In this document: piece after piece, positions 1-6,330 of the stretch
How the letters are laid out: every line of letters begins with the position of its first letter
Numbering within the stretch: the stretch's first letter is position 1
Source of the DNA: Propionibacteriaceae bacterium
Lineage (GTDB): Bacteria; Actinomycetota; Actinomycetes; Propionibacteriales; Propionibacteriaceae
Direction: 5' to 3'
DNA length: 6,330 nt
NCBI GenBank assembly: GCA_030528545.1
Contig: JAUMYR010000076.1
Location: 6,495-12,824, forward strand
Program-made: the position numbers and the translations under genes
Notes under the pieces: generated by a model
Database searches by the model: none
Seen by the model: only the letters and a program-made list of their open reading frames with translations
Told to the model about the DNA's origin: nothing

Positions 1-376
1 CAATTCCAGCGCCTCCATCGGCCTCATCCGGGTCGTCAGCACCCTGGCCCTGGTGAGTGGCATCGGCGTCGCCGTCCGCGAACTCGACGTCTTCCGGCGC
101 CACCTGACGAAGGCCGCCTCCCTGATCCACCGGCTGGGTGGCGACGTCCGCCGGATCATGAGGGAGTGGACGATCGCCGCGCTGGTGGCGGCCTGCCTCG
201 CCGGTGCGGGCGGCGTCCTGGCCGGCCTGATCCCCTACGTCCTCGGCATCCTCGCCCCGGCCCTGCCCTGGCAGGTGGTGCTGGCGGCCCTCCCCCTGCT
301 GCTGGGTGCACTGGCACTAGCCCTCGCCGCCGGGGCGATCAGTTACCGGCTCTCAGTGAGGAGGCTGATCCGATGA
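1..376 (+). CDS. FtsX-like ABC transporter permease, C-terminal part (5' end cut by window edge)
   Basis: The reading frame is open from the left edge, with the first full codon at base 2, and ends with TGA at 374-376, giving 124 visible residues. A GTG at 53 is possible but lies inside a membrane segment, so it is not the real start. Three hydrophobic segments are visible, near residues 7-25, 57-82 and 91-115. Between the first two is a charged amphipathic stretch (about 32-55) containing 'LIHRLGGDVRRIMREW'. This matches the cytoplasmic coupling helix of FtsX/MacB permeases, where a 'LG.....I' motif precedes the second core helix. The layout (TM, coupling helix, TM, TM, short basic tail) is that of the C-terminal FtsX domain. 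The N-terminal helix and extracytoplasmic domain would lie left of the window. The stop overlaps the start of the next permease, so the two are translationally coupled and probably pair as a heterodimer. Family assignment is by pattern; the substrate is unknown. Confidence 0.8.
   Translation, partial: NSSASIGLIRVVSTLALVSGIGVAVRELDVFRRHLTKAASLIHRLGGDVRRIMREWTIAALVAACLAGAGGVLAGLIPYVLGILAPALPWQVVLAALPLLLGALALALAAGAISYRLSVRRLIR
358..364 (+). promoter_or_regulatory. Ribosome binding site of the second permease
   Basis: GAGGAGG lies 8 bases before the ATG at 373, inside the end of the preceding gene. This is a strong Shine-Dalgarno match at good spacing. It fixes the start at 373 rather than at the upstream in-frame GTG at 166, which would overlap the first permease by about 200 bases. 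Confidence 0.75.
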
Positions 377-1389
377 CGCTGGGCTCCCTGGCCGCCACCT
401 GGCGGGTCCTGCTCCGGCACTGCCAGTGGCGTCCCCTGCTGCGCGACGCACTCGTGCTCACCGCCGCCGGGCTGCTCGCCTCCTTCACCGTGCTCTACGT
501 CGGGCGGCTCAGCTTCGACACGGTCAGGTTCGGGCTCGGGCTGGACTATCACAGCTCGGCCCCGGGTCAGCATCCCGGCGGCCTGACGATCGCCAGCTCC
601 GACCTCAGCGTCATCTCGGTGCGCGACTCCCAACGCGTCCACCAACGGGAACAGACCAGCCTCACCGTCTGGACCTATGCCCCCGGGGATGCGCCCCGGG
701 TCGGGCGCCTGATCGCGGGCGTCGTGCTCGACGGCGAGTTCAGCGGCCGCGGGGTCGCCCTGGACGAGGCCAGCGCGCACACCCTTGGCGCGCGCGTGGG
801 CGATCCGATCGTTCTGAACTGCCACCTGGAGACCCCACCGCCCCCGGTCACCGTGGAGGCGATCATCGCCCCCTTCCACGAACCAGAGGACGCCGGGAAC
901 GGGGGCCTGGTCGTCGTCGCCGAGCCGGAGCTCGCCAGCCGCTGCCCCGCCGACCCCACATCCTCGACCACCTACTTCGATTCCCCCACCTCCGCCCCCG
1001 GGGCCACCACCAAGATCCGCGCGGTGATCCGCGACGCCACCAAACATGGCGTGACCAGCCCGCTGGTGATCGGGGTGGCCGTGATCGGCTTTGGGCTCTG
1101 GGCCCTGGTCCTGAGGCGCATCACCCAGTCCACCTGCGCGATGCTGCGTCCCCACCTCGACCTGCTCGTCGCCCTCGGCCAGAGCCCCCGGCCCGGCAAC
1201 GGCCTGGTGCGGCTACTCATCGGGGCCATGACAGTCTTCGCCTCCGCCGTGGGCGGGGTCGTGGCGCGCCAGCTGTGCCGCGCCTGGACCGGGTTCTATC
1301 TCACCGCACCCCAGGTGCTGCTCGTCGTCGCCGTCCTGACGCTGCTGGCCTGGCCCATCACCTCACTGGCCCTGAAACGGAAAGGGTGA
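373..1389 (+). CDS. FtsX/MacB-like ABC transporter permease (338 aa)
   Basis: This is the membrane subunit of an ABC transporter of the MacB/FtsX/LolC class. The ATG at 373 overlaps the previous stop (ATGA) and follows GAGGAGG, so I chose it over the longer open frame from 166. The visible order is a short cytoplasmic N-terminus, TM1 near residues 26-44, an extracytoplasmic domain of about 185 residues (45-228), TM2 near 230-247, a basic cytoplasmic stretch with the coupling-helix motif 'LLVALGQSP' (264-272), TM3 near 278-298 and TM4 near 310-332, ending in a basic KRKG tail. Within the outer domain, 'GVALDEASAHTLGARVGDPIVL' (near 127-148) resembles the MacB periplasmic core, where it follows a glycine-rich strand. 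The domain holds two cysteines, C150 and C191. This TM plus outer domain plus three-TM layout is typical of the family. The small outer domain gives no clue to the cargo. It could export a peptide or lipid, give immunity to an antimicrobial peptide, or signal across the membrane. Confidence 0.82.
   Translation: MTLGSLAATWRVLLRHCQWRPLLRDALVLTAAGLLASFTVLYVGRLSFDTVRFGLGLDYHSSAPGQHPGGLTIASSDLSVISVRDSQRVHQREQTSLTVWTYAPGDAPRVGRLIAGVVLDGEFSGRGVALDEASAHTLGARVGDPIVLNCHLETPPPPVTVEAIIAPFHEPEDAGNGGLVVVAEPELASRCPADPTSSTTYFDSPTSAPGATTKIRAVIRDATKHGVTSPLVIGVAVIGFGLWALVLRRITQSTCAMLRPHLDLLVALGQSPRPGNGLVRLLIGAMTVFASAVGGVVARQLCRAWTGFYLTAPQVLLVVAVLTLLAWPITSLALKRKG
1379..1386 (+). promoter_or_regulatory. Ribosome binding site of the ABC ATPase
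   Basis: GGAAAGGG lies 6 bases before the TTG at 1393 and overlaps the end of the permease gene. The alternative in-frame ATG at 1405 would be 18 bases away, too far for this site, so the TTG is the better start. Without this site, ATG 1405 would be the natural choice. Confidence 0.55.
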
Positions 1390-1392
1390 CCA

Positions 1393-2046
1393 TTGATTCT
1401 CAGCATGCACGAGGTGTCCTTTGCCTACCTGAAGAAGAAGCGGCGCATCCCGGTGCTCGACGGCTTCAGCTTCGAGGTCGGCCAGGGCGAGCGGGTCGCC
1501 CTACTCGGCGAATCCGGTTCCGGGAAGTCCACCGTGCTGGCCCTGGCTGCTGGCCTGGAGGTCCCCGACCAGGGAAAGGTGATGCTGGCCGGGCAGGACA
1601 CCTCCGCGCTGTCGCCCAGCCAGCGGGCCGGGTTGCGGCTCAGCCACGTCGGCCAGATCTTCCAGGACTTCCGGCTCTTCCCAGAACTCACCGCGGCCGA
1701 GAACGTCGCCTTCATGGCCCGGCTGGGCGGGACGCCAGGCGCCGAAGCCCAGGAACGTGCGGCCCAGGCCCTGCGCGACGTCGGGCTGAACAACCGCACC
1801 GACCACAAACCCGACGAGCTGTCCGGAGGCGAGCGGCAGCGGGTCGCCATCGCCCGGGTTCTGGTCGCCTCCCCCAGCCTGGTCCTGGCCGATGAGCCGA
1901 CCGGATCCCTGGACGCCGACCGCCGCGACGAGATCCTTCAGCTCGCGCTGCGGGTGCTGCCTCAGGCCGCCTTCGTCCTGGTCACCCACGACCCCGAGGT
2001 GGCGAAATACGCCTCCCGGGTGGTGACCATGCCGACCCTGAGCTAG
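1393..2046 (+). CDS. ABC transporter ATP-binding protein, LolD/MacB type (217 aa)
   Basis: This is the cytoplasmic ATPase that powers the two upstream permeases. All nucleotide-binding motifs are intact: Walker A GESGSGKS at residues 39-46, Q-loop glutamine Q91 in 'IFQDF', signature LSGGERQ at 143-149, Walker B LVLADE at 163-168 with catalytic E168, D-loop SLD at 172-174 and switch H199 in 'VTHD'. The segment 'FPELTAAENV' after the Q-loop and the 'DEPTGSLD' context are characteristic of the MacB/LolD/FtsE group, which works with FtsX-type permeases. The length, a little over 200 residues, is normal for that group, with no extra domain. The gene begins three bases after the permease stop and is last in the operon. 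Its start is probably TTG at 1393 (see the ribosome binding site entry); starting at ATG 1405 would remove only four residues. The N-terminal 'LKKKRR' run is basic. Class is secure; substrate is unknown. Confidence 0.93.
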   Translation: MILSMHEVSFAYLKKKRRIPVLDGFSFEVGQGERVALLGESGSGKSTVLALAAGLEVPDQGKVMLAGQDTSALSPSQRAGLRLSHVGQIFQDFRLFPELTAAENVAFMARLGGTPGAEAQERAAQALRDVGLNNRTDHKPDELSGGERQRVAIARVLVASPSLVLADEPTGSLDADRRDEILQLALRVLPQAAFVLVTHDPEVAKYASRVVTMPTLS

Positions 2047-2062
2047 ACCCTGGGTTAGAACG

Positions 2063-2099
2063 CAGTGTGGCCCCAGACCGCTGGTCTGGGGCCACACTG
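2063..2099. terminator. Perfect 17-bp hairpin between convergent operons, likely bidirectional terminator
   Basis: The arms CAGTGTGGCCCCAGACC (2063-2079) and GGTCTGGGGCCACACTG (2083-2099) are exact reverse complements with a GCT loop. The hairpin begins 16 bases after the ATPase stop and lies 14 bases past the nuoN stop on the other strand, so it is placed to end both operons. Neither side has a clear run of T residues. It is therefore an 'I-shaped' hairpin rather than a classical intrinsic terminator, a form often reported from GC-rich actinobacteria. It may also stabilise the 3' ends of both messages. Apart from this hairpin and the weak one at 2097-2112, the gap holds nothing I recognise. 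Confidence 0.8.
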
Positions 2100-2113
2100 G
2101 TGAGTTCACCGGC

Positions 2114-3664
2114 TCAACGCAGGAACACCGATGCTCCGCTGGCGATGTTGATGAGCCAGCCTGGGACGATGCCCAGCGCCACCGTCGCCAGCGCCGAGAA
2201 CACCACGACCAGCCAGGTCGCCACGCTCGGGTAGACCAGTTCCGCGGTCTCCTCGGTCGGCTCCCGGAAGAACATCACCACGATCATGCGGACGTAGAAG
2301 TATCCGGCGATCAAGCTGAACAGCACCGCCAGGAACACCAGCCAGGGGAAGCCGCCTGCCCAGGCCGCGACGAAGACCATCCACTTGCCGATGAACCCGG
2401 CGGTCAGCGGGATACCTGCGAAGCTCAGCATGAACAGCGCGAACAGCCCGCCGATGACCGGGTGACGGCGACCCAGACCGGTCCAGGTGGAGATCTCATT
2501 AGACTCACCGCCCGACTTGCGCACCATCGTCACGATCGCGAAGGCGCCCAGCGTAGCGAAGCCGTAAGTGGCCAGATAGACCGTGATCGCGGCGGTCGAC
2601 AGCGTGCTCGCGCCGACCAGACCGACCAGGATGAACCCGGCATGAGCGATCGAGCTATAGGCCAGCATCCGCTTGACATCGCTCTGCACGATCGCCAGGG
2701 CGGCACCGAGCGCCATCGTGATGATCGCGATGACGATGAACAGCGGCTGCCAGGTCCAGCGCAGCCCACCCAGTGCCACGTATATGACCCTCAGCAACGC
2801 GCCGACGGCGGCGAGTTTGGTCGCGATGGCCATGAACCCGGTGACCGGGGTCGGGGCACCCATGTAGACGTCCGGGGTCCAGGAATGGAACGGCACCGCA
2901 CCGATCTTGAACAGCAGGCCGACCGCGACCAGCGACATGCCAGCGAGCAGCAGCAGGTGCCCCTCGCGGTTCAGGATGATCGCCGCGTCGATGAAGGCCA
3001 GATTGAACGATCCCGAATAGCCGTACAACAGCGCGATCCCGTACAGGAAGAACGCACTCGACAACGCACCCAACAGGAAATACTTGATCGCGGCTTCCTG
3101 GCTCAGCAGGCGGCGGCGCCGCGCCAGCCCGCACATGAGATACAGCGGCAGCGAGAACACTTCCAGCGCCACGAACATCATGAGCAGGTTGTTGGACGCC
3201 GGGAACAGCAGCATGCCGGTCACCGCGAACAGCAGCAACGGGTAGACCTCTGTGTGTTCCAGCTGGGCCTTGTCCGCCTCCCGCTCCAGGGGAGAACCGG
3301 GCACGCTGGCACCAGAGGAGACGAAGGCCGAGGCTCCCGCGGTCAGCTGGCGTTCAGCGAACAGCAGCATGGCCAGCAGGCTGAACCCCAGCAGCATCGT
3401 CCAGATGAAATAGGTCGGGGTATCCAGCATCACCGAGGAGGCCGCGACCGCTCCGGTCTTGTTGAACACCCAGTTGAAGATGGTGAACGCCAGCGCCACG
3501 CTCAACGACACCGAGGTCAAGATGACCTGCCCGCCGAAGCGAGCCCCGCGCGGGACGAAGGCCTCGATCAGGATACCGAGGGAGGCGCCGACGAAGACCA
3601 CTAGGAGCGGCGACAGTTGCGCCCACTCGACAGGAGGGGTGGTAACGGTTTCCAACAGGTTCAT
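2114..3664 (-). CDS. nuoN: NADH:quinone oxidoreductase (complex I) subunit N
   Basis: NuoN is one of three antiporter-like membrane subunits of respiratory complex I and forms a proton channel in the cytoplasmic membrane. The 516-residue product is hydrophobic throughout, with about 14 membrane segments, as expected. Conserved channel residues are visible: E168 in 'FVALEVFSLPLYL', K253 in 'KIGAVPFHSWTPDVYMGAPTP', K283 in 'ATKLAAVGALLRV', the 'VKRMLAYSSIAHAGF' segment at 330-344, and K427 in 'GIPLTAGFIGKW'. A hydrophilic stretch at about 104-140 lengthens the loop before E168 relative to the E. coli protein. I recall a similar loop in actinobacterial NuoN. I chose ATG at 3664 because GAGG (3670-3673) sits 5 bases upstream; a GTG immediately before it (3667) would be only 2 bases away and would add one residue. 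The gene is the last of the nuo operon and ends just before the shared hairpin. Confidence 0.96.
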   Translation of the reverse strand: MNLLETVTTPPVEWAQLSPLLVVFVGASLGILIEAFVPRGARFGGQVILTSVSLSVALAFTIFNWVFNKTGAVAASSVMLDTPTYFIWTMLLGFSLLAMLLFAERQLTAGASAFVSSGASVPGSPLEREADKAQLEHTEVYPLLLFAVTGMLLFPASNNLLMMFVALEVFSLPLYLMCGLARRRRLLSQEAAIKYFLLGALSSAFFLYGIALLYGYSGSFNLAFIDAAIILNREGHLLLLAGMSLVAVGLLFKIGAVPFHSWTPDVYMGAPTPVTGFMAIATKLAAVGALLRVIYVALGGLRWTWQPLFIVIAIITMALGAALAIVQSDVKRMLAYSSIAHAGFILVGLVGASTLSTAAITVYLATYGFATLGAFAIVTMVRKSGGESNEISTWTGLGRRHPVIGGLFALFMLSFAGIPLTAGFIGKWMVFVAAWAGGFPWLVFLAVLFSLIAGYFYVRMIVVMFFREPTEETAELVYPSVATWLVVVFSALATVALGIVPGWLINIASGASVFLR

Positions 3665-3669
3665 CACAG

Positions 3670-3673
3670 CCTC
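3670..3673 (-). promoter_or_regulatory. Ribosome binding site of nuoN, overlapping the nuoM stop
   Basis: On the minus strand the nuoM stop TGA (3674-3672) supplies the first two bases of GAGG (3673-3670). The spacing is 5 bases to the ATG at 3664 and only 2 to the adjoining GTG at 3667, which favours the ATG. The overlap suggests translational coupling of nuoM and nuoN. Confidence 0.55.
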
Positions 3674-5174
3674 ACTTCACTGCCTGGGGAGCGGGATCGG
3701 TGACGCCGACCTGACTCATGGTGTCCTTCGCCGTGGGCTCGACGGCATCCAGCATCGGCTTCGGGAAGAACCCGAAGACCAGGATGAGCGCCAGCAGGGG
3801 TGCGGCGACGAGCCGCTCCCGCGCCGAGAGGTCGGTCTTCACGGTCTCGGCGACCTGATCGGTGACCGGTCCGGTCATGGTCCGCTGGTAGGCCAGCAGG
3901 ACATAGACCGCGGCCAGCACCACGCCGAGGACCGCGACGCCCGTGTGCCACGGGTAGCGCTGGAAGGCGCCCGAGGTGACCAGGAACTCGCTGACGAAGC
4001 TCGACATGCCGGGAAGCGCCAGGGCGCTGAGACCCGCCATGAGGAACACCCCGGCAAGCACCGGCGCGATCTTCTGCACCCCTCCGAAATCCCCGACCTG
4101 GGCAGAGCCCCGCCGCTGGATCAGGAAGCCAACGATCAGGAATAGCGCCGCGGTCGAGAAACCATGGTTGATCATGTAGAACATCGACCCGGTCAGCGAC
4201 GGGGTGGTCACCGCGAAGATACCGAGCACCATGAACCCGAAGTGGCTGACAGATGTGAACGAGATGAGCCGCATCAGGTGCGGGCTGCCGATGGCCATGA
4301 CCGCTCCATAGAGGATCGAGACCAGGGCCCAGATCAGCACCACCGGGGTTGCCCACTGGCTGGCCTCGGGGAACAGCATCAGGCAGAACTTAATCATGCC
4401 GAAGGTGCCGATCTTGTCGAGGACGCCAACCAGCAGCGTCGAAGTGCCGGGGCTCGCCTGTTCGGCGGTGTCCGGGAGCCAGGTGTGCACGCCAACCATC
4501 GGGGCCTTGACCGCGAAGGCGAAGAAGAAGGCCGCGAACAGCCACTTGCCGAGGTCTCCGCCGATCTTCAGCGCCGCGAGATCGCTCAGCAGGTAGCTCG
4601 GGGTGCCCGCGCCAACCGACACCGCGAACAGCCCGACGATGCCGACCAGCATCACCAGGCCGCCAGCCAGGCTGAACAGCAGGAACTTGATCGCCACGCG
4701 GCCCCGTTTGGCCCCGCCCCAGCCGCCGATCATGAAGTACATCGGGATCAGCGTCGCTTCGAAGGCGAGGTAGAACAGCAGGGCGTCCCCAGCGAGGAAG
4801 ACCAGCAAAGACAGCGACTCCAGAGCCAGGACTAGGCCGAAGAAGGCCCGGGTGCTCCAGCGTCCGTCGCTATCACCGATGTTCCACTCGGCGATCATGA
4901 CGACCGGAACCAGGATGACGGTCAGCAGCACCATGACCGCGCCCATGCCGTCAACGCTCAACGCGAACCAGGCACCGATCGGCGCGATCCAGGGCACCTG
5001 CACCGCCAGCGCCGCGGCGTCCGAACCCGCCGCCACGAAGACCGCCACGCCCAGGGCGAGGGTCAACATCGAAAACACCAAGCCAGCGACCTTGGCGGCC
5101 TGGCCCTTCACCAGGCACAGCAACAGCGCTCCAGCCATGGGCAGCAGCACCAGCGTCGTCAACCAGTAAGACAT
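3672..5174 (-). CDS. nuoM: NADH:quinone oxidoreductase (complex I) subunit M
   Basis: NuoM is the middle antiporter-like subunit of complex I, located in the cytoplasmic membrane between NuoN and NuoL, and carries one proton channel. The product of 500 residues has the usual length and about 14 hydrophobic segments. Key residues are present: E139 in 'AFEATLIPMYF', K223 in 'KAPMVGVHTWLPD', K254 in 'LLVGVLDKIGTFGM', H311 in 'MRLISFTSVSHFGF', H337 in 'MINHGF' and E396 in 'MSSFVSEFLV'. The last position is a glutamate in NuoM but a lysine in NuoL and NuoN, which helps tell the three paralogues apart. I chose ATG at 5174 because GGAGG (5182-5186) sits 7 bases upstream; the adjoining GTG at 5177 would be 4 away and would add one residue. 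The gene starts 14 bases after the nuoL stop and ends 7 bases before the nuoN ATG. Confidence 0.97.
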   Translation of the reverse strand: MSYWLTTLVLLPMAGALLLCLVKGQAAKVAGLVFSMLTLALGVAVFVAAGSDAAALAVQVPWIAPIGAWFALSVDGMGAVMVLLTVILVPVVMIAEWNIGDSDGRWSTRAFFGLVLALESLSLLVFLAGDALLFYLAFEATLIPMYFMIGGWGGAKRGRVAIKFLLFSLAGGLVMLVGIVGLFAVSVGAGTPSYLLSDLAALKIGGDLGKWLFAAFFFAFAVKAPMVGVHTWLPDTAEQASPGTSTLLVGVLDKIGTFGMIKFCLMLFPEASQWATPVVLIWALVSILYGAVMAIGSPHLMRLISFTSVSHFGFMVLGIFAVTTPSLTGSMFYMINHGFSTAALFLIVGFLIQRRGSAQVGDFGGVQKIAPVLAGVFLMAGLSALALPGMSSFVSEFLVTSGAFQRYPWHTGVAVLGVVLAAVYVLLAYQRTMTGPVTDQVAETVKTDLSARERLVAAPLLALILVFGFFPKPMLDAVEPTAKDTMSQVGVTDPAPQAVK

Positions 5175-5179
5175 CACTT

Positions 5180-5186
5180 CTCCTCC
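5180..5186 (-). promoter_or_regulatory. Ribosome binding site of nuoM
   Basis: On the minus strand GGAGGAG lies just after the nuoL stop codon and upstream of GTG-ATG. Counting from GGAGG, the spacing is 4 to the GTG (5177) and 7 to the ATG (5174). This favours the ATG and shows that nuoM has its own strong initiation site rather than relying only on ribosomes finishing nuoL. Confidence 0.7.
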
Positions 5187-5188
5187 CC

Positions 5189-6330
5189 TCAGCCGATCTG
5201 ACCGAGGATCAGTACGACACCGACGCCGATGATGCCGAGCACCATCGTGAGCGCGTAACTACGGACATACCCGTTCTGGGCCTTGCGGAGCCACTGCGCG
5301 ATGCCTCCGATCAGCGCCGCACCGCCCATGACCGCACCGTCGACGGCCTTGCGATCGGTCACCTCCAGCCCGGACGCGAGGGCCATGGTCGGACGAACCA
5401 CGACGGCGTCGTTGATCGCGTCGCCGTAGAGGTCGTTGCGGCCGACCAGCACCAGCGGGTTCCTGGTCGCGGGCTGAGTATCGGCGATGTTGTCCTTGAA
5501 CATGAACCATCCCGCCAAGACGCCGACCGCGACCACGGCCAGAGCGGAAATGCCGACCGGGGTGAAGGTCAAAAGACCGGTCTCGTGCACGTGGTGGCCG
5601 GTGGCCGGGGCGAGCCAGCCCTGGATCCAGCCGTTCATCGCCAGCCCCGCACCGAGGCTGAGCACACCCAGCACGATCAGCGGGAAGGTCATCACCACCG
5701 GTGACTCGTGCGGGTGCACCTCCGGGCGCCAGCGCTTCATCGAGATGAAGGTCATCATCATGAGCCGGGTCATATAGAAGGCCGTGACACCAGCACCGAG
5801 CAGCGCCAGCAGGCCGAAGACCGGACCCGTAGCGAAGGCCGCCTCGATGATGTGGTCCTTGGAGTAGAAGCCCGCGGTGAACGGGAAACCGATGATCGCG
5901 AGGTAACCCGCCGCGAAGGTGAGGAAGGTCACCGGCATCACCTTGGCTAGCGCACCGTAGTGGCGCATGTCCACGTCGTCGTTCGTGCCGTGCATGACCG
6001 AACCGGCCCCGAGGAACATATTGGCCTTGAAGAAACCGTGGGTGAGCAGGTGGAAGATCGCGAACGCCGCTCCGGCCGGGCCGAGGCCCGCTGCCAGCAT
6101 CATGTAGCCGATCTGGCTCATGGTGGACCCGGCGAGCACCTTCTTGATGTCGTCCTTGGCGCATCCGATCCACGCACCGGCCAGCAGAGTCACCGTGCCG
6201 ACGATCGCGACCGCCAGTGAAGCGGCCGGGGTCTGGGCGTAGACGGCGTTGCTGCGCACCACCACGTACACGCCAGCGGTGACCATCGTCGCGGCGTGGA
6301 TGAGCGCCGACACCGGGGTCGGGCCCTCCA
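5189..6330 (-). CDS. nuoL: NADH:quinone oxidoreductase (complex I) subunit L, C-terminal part (5' end beyond right edge)
   Basis: NuoL is the distal antiporter-like subunit of complex I, with a proton channel and a long lateral helix that braces the membrane arm. The frame stays open to the right edge and the last visible codons read 'EGPTPVSALIHAATM', an internal NuoL signature. The GTG at 6313 is therefore not a start, and about 240 N-terminal residues are missing by comparison with E. coli NuoL. Counting that Val as residue 1, conserved sites are H6, K57 in 'KKVLAGSTMSQIGYM', H88, H92 and K96 in 'HLLTHGFFKA', and K152 in 'GFYSKDHI'. From my memory of the family these correspond to E. coli H254, K305, H334, H338, K342 and K399. 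The C-terminus (about 285-345) has the amphipathic run expected of the lateral helix, with 'VDGAV' and 'VRSYAL', followed by a final membrane segment near 352-372. A His cluster 'GHHVHE' occurs in a loop. The stop is 14 bases before the nuoM ATG. Confidence 0.97.
   Translation of the reverse strand, partial: EGPTPVSALIHAATMVTAGVYVVVRSNAVYAQTPAASLAVAIVGTVTLLAGAWIGCAKDDIKKVLAGSTMSQIGYMMLAAGLGPAGAAFAIFHLLTHGFFKANMFLGAGSVMHGTNDDVDMRHYGALAKVMPVTFLTFAAGYLAIIGFPFTAGFYSKDHIIEAAFATGPVFGLLALLGAGVTAFYMTRLMMMTFISMKRWRPEVHPHESPVVMTFPLIVLGVLSLGAGLAMNGWIQGWLAPATGHHVHETGLLTFTPVGISALAVVAVGVLAGWFMFKDNIADTQPATRNPLVLVGRNDLYGDAINDAVVVRPTMALASGLEVTDRKAVDGAVMGGAALIGGIAQWLRKAQNGYVRSYALTMVLGIIGVGVVLILGQIG

Noticed and set aside
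166..372. N-terminal extension of the second permease from an in-frame GTG at 166
   Set aside because: The extension is Arg/Pro/Gly-rich, overlaps the membrane-coding end of the first permease, and has no supporting site. ATG 373 has GAGGAGG at 8 bases.
343..1155. Minus-strand open frame (270 codons) opposite the second permease
   Set aside because: The product is Gly/Asp/Gln-rich without recognisable motifs, and the permease on the other strand has clear family structure.
426..1895. Long plus-strand open frame (489 codons) across the permease and ATPase genes
   Set aside because: It is Arg/Pro/Ala/Gly-rich, spans two well-supported genes in another frame, and crosses their junction. It is a frame shadow.
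2047..2062. Possible promoter or small RNA in the convergent gap
   Set aside because: The gap outside the hairpin is too short and shows no -10/-35 pattern; both flanking genes end here, so no promoter is expected.
2462..3604. Long plus-strand open frame (380 codons) opposite nuoN
   Set aside because: Its product is a low-complexity mix of Arg, Gln, Asp and Glu with no membrane or domain pattern. It lies wholly antisense to a clear nuoN, and such frames arise routinely opposite GC-rich genes.
4394..4506. Apparent deviation of NuoM 'ASPGTST' from the E. coli-type channel motif
   Set aside because: The channel lysines on both sides (K223 and K254) are intact, and I recall a similar wording in actinobacterial NuoM, so I do not regard it as unusual.
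4164..4835. Plus-strand open frame opposite nuoM
   Set aside because: It is a highly charged, His/Gln/Glu-rich translation antisense to conserved NuoM motifs, so it is a shadow.
5259..6173. Second minus-strand frame inside nuoL (304 codons)
   Set aside because: It is an Arg/Gly/His-rich shifted-frame translation of nuoL with no family features.

Overview
The window is GC-rich bacterial DNA. Its codons mostly end in G or C, and it uses GTG and TTG starts with purine-rich ribosome binding sites. The NuoL/M/N proteins carry features I associate with actinobacterial complex I, such as the NuoN loop rich in Ala/Ser/Glu before the 'TEVYPLLLF' segment and NuoM 'LLVGVLDKIGTFGM'. I therefore place it in Actinomycetota, possibly a propionibacterium-like lineage. 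The phylum is fairly secure; anything finer is a guess.

Left part (1 to 2046, + strand): a compact operon for an ABC transporter of the MacB/FtsX/LolCDE type. It holds the C-terminal end of one FtsX-like permease (cut by the left edge), a complete second permease of 338 residues that starts inside the stop codon of the first (ATGA), and an ATPase that starts three bases after the second permease stops. The two permeases and the ATPase probably form one heteromeric transporter or mechanotransmission complex. Its substrate cannot be read from the sequence.

Middle (2047 to 2113): a 67-base convergent intergenic gap almost filled by a perfect 17-bp hairpin, which probably ends transcription from both sides.

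Right part (2114 to 6330, - strand): the distal end of the operon for proton-pumping NADH:quinone oxidoreductase (complex I), in the usual order nuoL (5' end beyond the right edge), nuoM, nuoN. These encode the three antiporter-like membrane subunits. The key lysines, glutamates and histidines of the proton channels are present in the visible sequence, so the pump looks functional. The genes are separated by only a few bases and each downstream gene has its own ribosome binding site overlapping or hugging the upstream stop.

There is no RNA gene, mobile element, CRISPR array or long gene-free stretch. I looked for an undescribed system and found none that the sequence supports. The transporter of unknown substrate and the small features at gene junctions are the only points worth a second look.
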